NCBI GenBank assembly: GCA_030760725.1
Contig: JASWHV010000009.1
Span: 91,066,780-91,130,779, forward strand
Length of the DNA stretch: 64,000 nucleotides
Direction of reading: 5' to 3'
Source: Neostapfia colusana
Lineage: Eukaryota; Streptophyta; Magnoliopsida; Poales; Poaceae
The notes below the pieces were generated by a model. The model was not told the DNA's origin. It saw nothing but the letters and a program-made list of their open reading frames with translations, and searched no databases. Positions 1 to 9,038 of the stretch are shown here, piece after piece. The position numbers and the translations under genes are program-made. Every line of letters begins with the position of its first letter. The first letter of the stretch is position 1.

Positions 1-62
1 GGGAGAGCGAAGAATTCCTTTGCACTAACTACCCCGAATTTTTCACGTTGCATATCCGGTAA
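1..62 (+). pseudogene. El-1: C-terminal end of gag-pol polyprotein (chromodomain tail), cut by window edge
   Basis: The frame from base 3 reads ESEEFLCTNYPEFF and a few more residues, then stops with TAA at 60-62. This matches the ends of the other polyproteins here (for example ESEEFLRSNYP in El-4 and El-9), which close the C-terminal chromodomain of Tekay-type chromoviruses. In that family the chromodomain helps direct integration to heterochromatin. Only the last 20 codons are visible, so the state of the rest is unknown. It matters because it shows that the LTR at 132-4174 belongs to an element with an ordinary pol gene, unlike El-8, which has a very similar LTR. Confident as to family. 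Confidence 0.85.
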
Positions 63-96
63 TTTTCCACCGTCCTCTCTTTCATTTTCACCTTAT

Positions 97-131
97 AATC
101 TCGGGACGAGATTCTTTTAAGGGGGGAGGAA
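97..131 (+). promoter_or_regulatory. El-1: short palindrome plus polypurine tract before the 3' LTR
   Basis: Bases 97-113 form an inverted repeat with 7-bp arms (AATCTCG / CGAGATT) and a 3-nt spacer. The purine run AAGGGGGGAGGAA follows directly before the LTR. The purine run is the expected primer for plus-strand DNA synthesis. The same palindrome lies at the same place in El-3 (38826-38842), El-4 (12542-12558) and El-9 (56740-56756). El-5 (34410-34426) has one arm mismatch. Confidence 0.8.
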
Positions 132-738
132 TGTAAGGGCCTCAGTTTTTGACACACATTTGCAGTGTTCATCACCACACCACACACCTCATTTGAGGAA
201 GGATGATGAACACAAATGAAGAGCAAGTAACAATCATCAACATGCTCATTAGAGAACAAACTCACACATTGCCAAAGTGGTATTTCACACATGTGATATA
301 AGGGGGCTGGACATATGAAAACTCCTATACATTGTTAAGGATGTCCATGCCAAGTCTCACACAAATTCAAAACCTTTTTGAGGTCATTTTGGGTATAGTT
401 AGGAAGAGGGCAGTTTGAAACCATATTCAAATTCAAACTGTTTTTATCCTATGAATTTAAAAGTGGGAGGCATATTCTTACTCAGCACATTTTTGTGAGC
501 CCACACACCAATTTTCACTCCATTTGGAGTTGATCTTGACATGAGCTAAGTGGGACAAATTCAAACTTCATTTGAATTCAAAACTGCACTTGTGCTGAAA
601 TTCACTCAAACCAAACCCAATTTGAACTTTGATCAATTCAAATGGTTCCTGGGTGAATAATTTGAATTACCAGGGGTACTATGGGGTTCACTGTTTACAA
701 CAGTGATTAGGAGTAAATTTCAGAGGTTAAAACTGGAA

Positions 739-749
739 GTGGGTCCCAC
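739..749 (+). promoter_or_regulatory. El-1 LTR: GTGGGTCCCAC palindrome at the edge of the GC-rich core
   Basis: This 11-bp palindrome resembles the GTGGGNCCCAC sites bound by plant TCP transcription factors. It marks where sequence conserved between El-1, El-8 and El-9 gives way to the poorly conserved GC-rich core. Equivalent sites are at 24537-24547 (El-5), 46808-46818 (El-8) and 56106-56116 (El-9). Binding is inference only. Confidence 0.4.
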
Positions 750-2684
750 ATGTCAGCCACTGCTCATATCAAAACGACTGAGACTTTTCTCACTCGGGTC
801 GCCGAGCCGCCGCTGCGATCGCCATCGAGGGCAGCCGCCGCGCCAGCAGCTGCTTGCCCACGCGCGGGCGTGAGGCGGTGCAGAGCCTTCTTAAGGCGCC
901 TGCCCCCCTCCTCGGCCGAGGCATCACTGTTCTTTCCCGCAAGAACTCAGCGCCGGCCGAAGTTTTCCACAGCTCGGAATCGATCGGAGAACGCCGATCA
1001 CAGCTCCCTCCGTCCACTCCAGAGCCCCAGCAAGGTACTAGAGACCTCCTCCGTCCTCCCCGCTGCTAGAATTCAGTTGAAACCGATTGATATCGGCTGT
1101 GCCGAAAGATCAAATTCGGGACTTGGAAGCGCCGCACCTCGGGCTCCCGTGGACAGCCCAACCAGGGCATTGTCACGCCCGAGCCAAGGCACCCTTGGAC
1201 GCGCCAATGATCGGTGCTGCTCACCCCCGAGCCACAGCTCGAGTGGTTGCTCACTGGCTGCGAATTTCCATTTTTCCCCTTTCTGTGTGCAGAACGACCT
1301 TCGGGTGCGGTTCTGTCAAATTCATGCTCTAGAAAGGATTAGAGGGCCGCAATCCGCTCTCACACAAGCTAGACACGGTAACGCACAAGTTTCCTTCACA
1401 ACTCTTGGCCGGAGAACCGCTGTACCTGGCGTAATTCGAGGTCTACCAATGGCGGAATGAACGGACGGCATCGCCCGCACGGTGAGGACCTATTTCGGGC
1501 CTTCCCCGAGCTGTCTCGAGCTCATGTCGACCTTCTCTGAGGTCCACTGATGCTTCCCGACCGGTTCCCCATGTAGTTGAGGTGCTAGGGAAGTCAGCCG
1601 ACGTGGCCGAAGTCTTTCCCAGGTGGCTGCTCGTCGCCGAACATACTCCGGCCATTGTCATGAGCAGCTGACCCTAGAATCCTGTTCCCCGAGTAAAAGT
1701 AGGCAGGGGCGGCCAGAATCGTGAAGTTTGGAGCTGTACAGAAGCCGGCGGCGAGCTCTCCGGCGAGGTCCCTCGGTGGCAGAGCGCGGGCGTCGGGAGG
1801 TTGACGAAGGGGTGGACCCCAGCTGTCAGCGGGAGATATTTTGAATCGGGATCCGGCTGCGGCCGGGATCGGGTGTGCTGGCGCACAAAAATCCTTGTGG
1901 GCCGCGGTGTGCAGTCGCCTCGGCGTGCGACGCGTGTCCCCTGGGCCCACTCGCGAGTTTAAACTTTTCCCCGATTTTCAGATTTTCTTCAAACTTCAAA
2001 TCCTCATAACTTTGGCTAGAAAACTCCAAATTAAGTGAACCAAATTTTGCTGGATTCAGCTCTCTGAGTACTTTCCAGCAAATCAAGTTTCACTTCATGA
2101 AATTCCTTATTTCTCCAGAATTAATTCCTCAAAGTTTAAACTTGTTGGAATTTTAAATGGAGAATCCTTTGGAGTAAAATCCTGAAATTTTGCTGGGATG
2201 TTCACCAAAATATCCCTGAACTACCATAACAATTTCAGACCCATTGGAGCTCATTTGATCCACCTAATGGTGTGATTAGTGAAACTGTTCCAGAGAAAAT
2301 AGAAAATGTTCAGAAAACATTTTCAGAATTTTCTCTGAAATTGTTTAGCTCATATCTTTAGTTAGTAACTTCCAAATTAAGTGATACCAACTCCATTAGA
2401 ACCCTCTGAAAATCTAGTTTTCAGAAAGTCATAGTTTGTTTCATGAAAATCCTTAGAACACCCTAAAAGCCTTCAATTAAGGTCAAGTACATAATTAATT
2501 GTGGAGGGCTCAAATGAGCTTGACTGCAACTAAAACTTGACCAAATTTCTATTTAGGTTGTAACCAAGCCACAGTAAAAGTTTCACAGTCATTAGTCTTG
2601 TCTAGTAAGAGTTATAGACTTCACAAGATTAAAAGTAAATACGACTGCATTTAAATTAATACATATATTGTTTCCATCATGTAG

Positions 2685-3945
2685 TCGCTAAGGTCGAGGA
2701 GGAACCCGAAGTCCTAGACTTCCTAACTCCGGAGGAGCAGCTAGCCTATGACCAAGAGCAGCAAGGCAAGCTCCGGTTTGCATTAACCTTTTTACAAATT
2801 TTTATTGTTTTGAGCACATACTTGTTTACTTTATTCTTTGCATTAGGGTCTTGTTTGGAAGCCCCACTGCATAGCCAAGAGAACCATGGGTTGGGTTTAG
2901 GATTGCAAACCCCGTTAGCTACTGCATTGCTATGATAGAGTAGGATTCGGTACAAGTCGAGTAGTTGGAACTGCTCGCGAGCATAGGCTAGAGGCACTCG
3001 ACTCGGGTAGTGATAGCACATGAAACACATGGCAAGAAAATAAGACCGAGCGGAGGGTAATGGCAGCAGGACTTTGGGGATTGTGTGCTGTAGCTCCGCT
3101 TGTGTCGATTAAGGACCGAGCCGTGTGCGGGCCTGTTGAACAAGCTAGAACAGTACCGAAGACCTACCGGCTATATGGGAATAGGGAAACTGATGTAACT
3201 CGGGTAGCTGGGTATTGAGGCATTGCCCGTCGTTCAGAGGGTAGGTTGAGAGCTCGAGGTGTCAATCGGCTGGTGGCACGGAGATGCGCGTGCAGAGACC
3301 TCTTGCTCGGGACGATGGGACCGGTTCAATATTTGGCTGGCGGGCGAAAGGTGGTTGCGTACGGCGTCCGTGATGGTTGTTGTAGGCAACATCGAGTACG
3401 GGCGTACGTGACGGGTTATTCGTGTAACCCTGCAGGTGTAAATCGATTATAATCGCTGTCCCTCGCGGTCAGTGAGTACCACTTGTTCACTGTACCGTGA
3501 CGTAGAAAGAACAGGCTAGTTACATGTTAAAATGTTGCTGATTGAAAGATGGACTTGATCGCTAATGACTTGCTGTAGTTTAGAGCTAACTAAAGTTCAT
3601 TTCAACTTTGGGCAAAGTACATGAGAGAAATGCGTTTCTTGTTTGATTGCGGCTCTCTCATGTGCCTTAGCGTAAGGTTCTCCACAAACTGCTGCTAAAA
3701 CTTGAAAGTAAGGTTCCACTAATTAGGCGAGTCCTTTGCAAATGCTTTTTACCTCATGTAACCCATCACCCCTCATGTAGAAGTTCCATGTTTAGGTGAG
3801 ACGGGTCAGACTTGCTGAGCCTTCGTGCTCACTGCTTGTGTTTGAAGCTTTTGCAGGGTTCTATGAGGAAGGGACTCCCGAAGAGGAGACGAAACCCCAG
3901 GAGGGGAACCCCGTCGAGTGGGAGTCGTGCACGCCGCAGAGTTAG
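2685..3945 (+). other. El-1 LTR: putative two-exon acidic ORF (2685-2765 and 3857-3945)
   Basis: Exon 1 (81 nt, after CATGTAG) codes an acidic peptide containing EVLDFLTPEE and DQEQQ. It ends CAAG before GCAAGC, a GC-type splice donor. Exon 2 follows TTTTGCAG, codes GFYEEGTPEEET and PVEWESCTPQS, and stops with TAG at 3943-3945. The intron would be 1091 nt. The phase is 1 at both exon 1 edges and at exon 2, so the frame stays open if joined. El-4, El-8 and El-9 have matching exon pairs with the same phase. No ATG is in frame in exon 1; a start would have to lie in an upstream exon, for which a donor-like CAGCAAG/GTAC is seen at 1031-1038. No known family recognised. The splicing is inferred. 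Confidence 0.5.
3816..3831 (+). other. El-1 LTR: conserved hairpin near the 3' end of the putative intron
   Basis: TGAGC, a 6-nt loop and GCTCA, inside the context ACTTGCTGAGC...GCTCACTG. It sits 25 nt before the proposed acceptor TTTTGCAG. The same hairpin occurs in every LTR copy here that covers this position. Confidence 0.65.
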
Positions 3946-4174
3946 TGTGTGTGTGTGCTAGCAAGGACACGTTCAAGGGATGAACGCGCACTTGATGCTT
4001 AGTCTACGTCCGCGAGTGTAGACTGAACTTATTTTGATGTAAACATGTTCATAACTTGTTTATGTAATAAAATTTCCGCTTCCGCTTTGTACCTTTGATG
4101 TGTGTTATACGGTGCTGTGCAACGCAGCACACCTCAGCGTGATCCTGGCTCGACAGGACCTTGGGGTCGTGTCA

Positions 4175-4272
4175 GAAATGGAGAGGGGAATGTATAAATG
4201 GAGAATGGGACATAGAAATGGATAGGGGAATGTATAAATGGAGCAAGTGACATAGAAATAGTGAGGAATGGG
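4175..4272. repeat. 40-bp tandem repeat at the left edge of the El-2 remnant
   Basis: Units at 4175-4214 and 4215-4254 differ at only a few positions, and a partial third unit begins at 4255. Each unit starts GAAAT, the presumed target duplication of El-1. The array therefore probably continues on the far side of El-1, outside the window. It lies in the U3 of the El-2 LTR. Confidence 0.75.
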
Positions 4273-4489
4273 AAAAAGATAGCTGAAATAAGCCATTCCC
4301 AAATTTCCCCAAATTTCCCCCAAAATTTCCAAATTACCCAGTTCCACAAAAGGGGAATTTTCCCCACATTTGGGGGGATAAAATCCCCTAGTCTGCCGCA
4401 CCTAACGGAAAAGATAAGTTTGTTGAGATCCAAAGTTGAGTTGGACTCTTATTTGAGCTCCAATTGGAGTAGGACTCCTCTTTTTCCCC

Positions 4490-4500
4490 TTATAAATATA
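4490..4500 (+). promoter_or_regulatory. El-2 LTR: TATA box
   Basis: TTATAAATATA precedes a C/T-rich leader that starts about 20-30 bp downstream, the usual plant arrangement. No ATG is seen between it and a donor-like GTGAG/GTAGGT at 4741-4750, so the first exon would be non-coding. Confidence 0.6.
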
Positions 4501-5101
4501 ACCCCCACCCCCTTGGCCGACTCCTCTCTATTTTGGACGTCCTCCACCTGCTGCCAAGCCCCCTTCCTTGCTGCCAAGTCGCCAAGTTCCCCCCTTGCCG
4601 GAATTTGGCCGCCGTCGAGCCCCGTTGAGCCCTGCCGTCGCCGGAGAAGAAGCCCGACGCTCTGTTCTACCAAATTTTTTCATAGAAAAATTTCCCACTG
4701 CTGCCATTGCTAGGAGGAAGGCCCTGCCATCAAAAGGAAGTGAGGTAGGTCCCCATTACCCATCTTACGATGTCACTTCTGTTTCTACGCATCCGTTTTC
4801 TTCGCCCCCTTCGAGCAGAAACTTTTACGTGTCGACAGACCGTGTTTTGATCGGTTTTTGACAATGGAATTGATCTAGATCTTGAGTCAAGATAATCACC
4901 ACGTCCACACTTGATCCCTGCACCCTTGTTCATCATAAAACCCCATGAAAGCCCGTTAAAATATGCAAGAACACGTACAAACTGGTTTAATAAAACAGCA
5001 CCATAGGATTTGCATTAATCTACCCCATTGCATCTTGAGTAAAGTTCGTGCATGATGATTGATTGCTGCAAATTTTGTATGTGCATGGTCGTGAGTATAA
5101 G

Positions 5102-6406
5102 AACAAGCTCAAGAAGCCATCTACGAGGAACTACAGCACCAAGACTTCGAGACACTCGAACAACAAGAACCACGGGAGCAAGGCAAGTGCCCCTTGACCA
5201 TATTGATCCCATGTTTTAAAACTGTTTTGTCTATGAAAACTCGTACGCTCGAGTCAACTTGCTGGGACACTCTTTTATAGGAGTTTACTAGTTTTGTTAA
5301 CCATCCTTGTCACCGGGAGAGTTGATGAGTCGGGTATGGTCATTTTTCCTTTTTGCTTGACTTAATTCACGAGAGACGGGAAGCTGAAATAAAACATGTC
5401 TAGCTACTTGCACTCATATGAATAATGATGATGATATCTTGATGATGTTAATGGGCATGGAATCAGGGAGATCTAGGCAAGCTTGGTTTGTGAATGTTGC
5501 TGGATGAGATGGTGGTACTTTCTGTAGATCTAAGGACCAGTTCATGTGAGAATATGCTAGGAAAACAGTGCCACCACAAGGCCAAGTATGGGTGCGGCTT
5601 AGCTGATTAATTAAGTGGGTTGCTAGCTTGTTATGGACCATGGATGACTCGGGGAATGGGAGTCGAGTAGGACCGCCCTGGGAACTGCATGGCACAAGAG
5701 GGGGCCCTTGGGTGGGAGAATGGTGATTTGAGCCTGCCGGTGAAACCTCAGTGAGTCCATACATCTAGTAGCCCCTTTGTAAAGGCTATTTTGTGATCTC
5801 TTGGCCATACACCGACGGTTATGTACTGGTATAATGGAGGTTATGCAGTCGCCGACGGAAGACAAAATCACAAACTTGTGGGTAAAGTAGTGCCACCTCT
5901 GCAGAGTGTAAAACTATCATGACAGCCGTGCTTCCGGTCACAAGCACCTGGCCAACTTCCATGATTAGAGGAATACTTGGGATGGTAATTCGGTATGGTT
6001 GTGGTATGGTCATTGGGATTGGTTTTGGGACTGTTTTGAGTCATGACAATGAGTTTGGTTTCGGTTATGAATATGAGATGGTTATGAATATTTATGAGTA
6101 TGAGATGAACTTGAGAAAGATTATTGGCTGAATGAGACTTGAAAAGTGGTGAATTATAATGAGAAAATGATGCTGAATTACTTGGTCATGTTGGGACAAA
6201 TATCACTTAGAAATAGTTGCTGTTTTTATCATGTTTGTGAAATAAAATTTGCTTGCTGCAATGAGCCTTTTTATTCCATGCCTTGTTGTAAGCTACATGT
6301 CATACTTTGCCCGCACTTGCTGAGTACGACATGTACTCACCCTTGCATTATCACATAAACATCAGCAATAGGAGAAGAGTACTTCGAGGACCATGTGGAG
6401 TACTAG
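5102..6406 (+). other. El-2 LTR: putative two-exon acidic ORF (5102-5182 and about 6372-6406)
   Basis: Exon 1 follows GTATAAG, is 81 nt long like that of El-1, El-3 and El-8, and codes a Glu/Gln-rich peptide including EELQHQDFETLEQQEPREQ. It ends CAAG before GCAAGT, the consensus GC-type donor. Exon 2 after CAATAG reads GEEYFEDHVEY and stops with TAG at 6404-6406, in the same phase as in the other elements. A slightly earlier acceptor (ATCAG, ending 6365) would also keep the frame. Nucleotide similarity to the other LTRs is low, so agreement in length, phase, donor and acidity is notable. There is no in-frame ATG. Inferred only. Confidence 0.4.
6321..6339 (+). other. El-2 LTR: hairpin with a covarying stem
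   Basis: TGAGTAC, GACAT, GTACTCA: a 7-bp stem in the context ACTTGCTGAG...CTCACCCTTGC. The stem differs in sequence from TGAGC/GCTCA of the other LTRs but still pairs completely. It lies about 32 nt before the proposed acceptor. Confidence 0.6.
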
Positions 6407-7693
6407 GCGTGCAAACTACCGTCAACATGACTGTGGAGTTGAAGATGGAGCCTGCTGCTGTTTAGTTGTTTCCGCTGTCGTTTAGAGCCTTCCGCTGCAA
6501 CAATAAGATAGACATTAATGAGTGAGACAATGAGTTGATGTAATAAAGTACTTAAACCCTATTTATTCGTGGTTATATTCTAAATTCAGTTTGTGGATTA
6601 CATGTGTATGTGTGATGAACATTCTGGGCACACATATGCATTCACTTGGTTCTGTTTTCGGAACCGGGTGTACAAAAACACTCATAGCAGCATCCGTGAG
6701 CACGATGGCTCAGCAAGTCTTAACCGACTCCCTATACATGAAACTCTACATGCAGGTTATAACCAGTATAGAATAGTAAATTGCAGCAAAGGACACGCCT
6801 ACAAGTTCATCCTTAGTTCATCTTTTAGCCTAAAATTAACCGTTCATGAATCTGAAATTTAGTAAGCAATATTTGGTGGCACACATGTAGCAATACAATT
6901 TATACATATCAGCAGAATTACAATATTTCATAATTTATCTACGTCACGACGCAGTGAACAAGCGGTAGTCATAACCGTGAGGGACGGTGAATCGACTCGA
7001 TATACACCTGCAGGGATACCCGAATAGCATGCCACGTATGCCTACACGCGGAGCTGCACACAGCACGCTCACCCCATGTCATACTGGACAACCTTTCACC
7101 AAACAGTCCAAACGTCGAACCGGTCGCACTCAAACGGACAGGAGGTTCCCTACACGGAGCATCTCTCTATGCATGTTAGCGGATTTCCACCATGCTGCCC
7201 TCAACCTACACCTATAAATCGGTGCGTTATGCCTCGACGCCCGGAGGTATAGGTTACATCAGTTTATCGGGGCCCATATATCTGATATGCCTTCTGTGCA
7301 TTCAAACTTGTTCAGCGGGGCCGCACACGGATCAGTTCTCAATCGACACAGACAGGGCTGCGCCAACAAGACTCCCCCTTGCTGCGCCCTAGCCCCTTCC
7401 TAGTCTCATTTTCTTAGTAAAGTGATCTCACATCACTTGAACCAATCCCGTGTGTCCCGAAGCCTATACTCGTGAGTAGATTCCAACTACTCGACTTGTA
7501 CCAAAGTCAATACACATTAAGCAGAGCGTAAACTACTCGAGGACTTAGACACTACCTTCACTCTTGTTGGAATGATCTGGTTATGCATTTGGGTTTTCAT
7601 CCATCCTACACATAATGCACATAAATACCTCAAGCTAAATATGTATATAAAGCAAAACTTTATAAACTTTGTTAAATGCAAACCGGGGCTTGC

Positions 7694-7774
7694 CTTATTG
7701 CTGCTGGTCAGATGTTAGCGTTTCGTCCAGAAGTAGGAAGTCCAACACTTCCGTGGTCTCCTCACCTTCAGCGA
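7694..7774 (-). pseudogene. El-3 LTR: exon 1 of the acidic ORF, broken
   Basis: Read on the minus strand it codes a peptide with EVLDFLL and SDQQQ, like the exon in El-4 and El-9, and has the 81-nt length of El-1. The last full codon is TAA (7695-7697) where the others have CAA, so the frame is closed just before the splice donor. Exon 2 is missing. This is the only closed copy, in the oldest element. Confidence 0.5.
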
Positions 7775-9033
7775 CTACACGTAAGCAAATTAACTGATAT
7801 GTCAATTTATATGTAATGTGTTAAATTTAGTATGTAAAGACCATAACTCTAGCTAGACATCCCATTTGGGTCTGAACTTTTTATGGTGGCTTGGTAAGGA
7901 ACTAACCAGAGACTTGACCAAATTTTATTTGAACCTAAGCTCATTTGAGCTCTGCACAAATAAAAGTCTAATTGGTCATTACTAGAGATTCTAAGGATTT
8001 CCAGAGATTTTCGTGGCTCACACCATGACTTTATGGAAACTAGAGTTTGAGATGGTTCTAATGGAGTTGGTCTCATGTAATTATAAGAATCCTAGAGGAA
8101 GTTATGCCTAATCAAGATTTGAGAAAATCTGAAAAATGTTTCTGTACATTTTCTATTTCTCAGGGCAGTTCACTTAATCACACCATTAGGGGAACTAAAT
8201 GAACTTGGATGGATCTGAAATTTTTCCTGTGACTCAAGGATTTTCAATGAACCTCCTGGCCAAATTTCAGAATTTCCCATAAAAGCAATCTCCAGATAAA
8301 ATTCCCAACAGTTTAAATTTTAGGGAATTAATTATGGAAATATAATAAGTTTCATGAGCTGAAACTTGTTTTGCCGGATAGTACGCGAAAAGCTGAATCC
8401 AACAAAATTTGGTTCACTTAATTTGGAACTTCCTAGCAAAAGTTATGGCTAGTTGAAGATTGAACCAAAACTAAAAAATCCTAGAAATGTTTAAACCCTG
8501 CATGTGGGCCCCACCACACGCCTTCTTCCTCCTCGCGCGCGGCAACACCCGGGTGGTGGCGCTCTCCGGCGAGCTCCGCAGAAACCGCTCTTCCAGTCAC
8601 CCCTGGAGCCCAAACTCGCCGCCCCCCTTAATTTCAGCCGCTGAATTCATCTAGTGGGTCGCCGGCCACTGGCGACGACCGGAACTACCTGCGCACCGGC
8701 GGCAGTAGCGCTTAGGGTTTTGGCGATGTCGGGTGGCCTCAATTTTAGCTCAAACTTCCTGATTTTTGTCTTTAAAGCATCAGTGGACCGTGGAGAAGCT
8801 AGAACAGGCTGTCTAACAAGATGAAATGGCCGGTAAACTAGGGTTCACGGTGAGCTGAGGTTGTTTCCAATGGCAGCATGAAAATCAGCTAGAACATGGC
8901 AAATTCTTGATGGTTTTCCTTGGTTCTTCATCGAGGATGGGCGCTAGGGGTGTAGAACGTACTTGTAGACAAGCTCGAGCATGTGTTGATCACGTAGCTC
9001 AAATTTTGGGTTAGACCGAGCCTTCGGATTATG

Positions 9034-9038
9034 AACTA
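9034..9038. repeat. Target site duplication AACTA, left copy (El-4)
   Basis: AACTA directly before the El-4 LTR is repeated at 22914-22918 directly after it. This proves a single insertion of El-4 into the El-3 LTR. Confidence 0.95.

Larger units (their letters stand above)
132..4174 (+). mobile_element. El-1: 3' LTR (4043 bp), Tekay-like Ty3/gypsy
   Basis: It starts TGTAAGGGCC right after the polypurine tract and ends in TGTCA. The 5' LTR of El-8 (46201-50111) has the same start and nearly the same end, followed there by a primer site. The LTR has an AT-rich U3, a GC-rich core at about 785-1950, an AT-rich stretch, two coding-like exons, and an AATAAA-type signal near 4067. The first 5 bp of downstream flank (GAAAT, 4175-4179) is the presumed target duplication; its partner is left of the window. 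Open frames in the GC-rich core, including a 236-codon frame at 750-1460, are not treated as genes. Confidence 0.9.
4175..6674 (+). mobile_element. El-2: LTR remnant of a more distant LTR retrotransposon family
   Basis: It has LTR architecture but little direct similarity to its neighbours: U3 tandem repeats, a TATA box at 4490-4500, a C-rich leader, a hairpin at 6321-6339, a TAATAAAG-type signal near 6541, and an end in CGGAACCGGGTGTACA at 6674. No primer site follows. It passes directly into El-3 LTR sequence, so it is a 3' or solo LTR. Its left part is cut away by El-1. The stretch is AT-rich and no conventional gene is visible. The lineage is uncertain. Confidence 0.65.
6675..9038 (-). 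mobile_element. El-3: 3' LTR, first fragment
   Basis: This is the minus-strand LTR of the oldest element. Sequence from 6675 matches the El-4 LTR from about 9398 onward. The LTR's outer end, including its exon 2, has been lost at the El-2 junction. It contains the hairpin (6697-6712), the conserved GC-donor box (7675-7694), exon 1 of the acidic ORF, an AT-rich stretch, and the start of the GC-rich core with GTGGGCCCCAC at 8504-8514. It is interrupted at 9038 by El-4 and continues at 22919. No gene seen. Confidence 0.85.

Noticed and set aside
750..1460. 236-codon open frame in the GC-rich core of the El-1 LTR
   Set aside because: GC-rich DNA has few stop codons; the frame is low-complexity and has no counterpart in the closely related El-8 LTR, so it is unlikely to be a protein gene.
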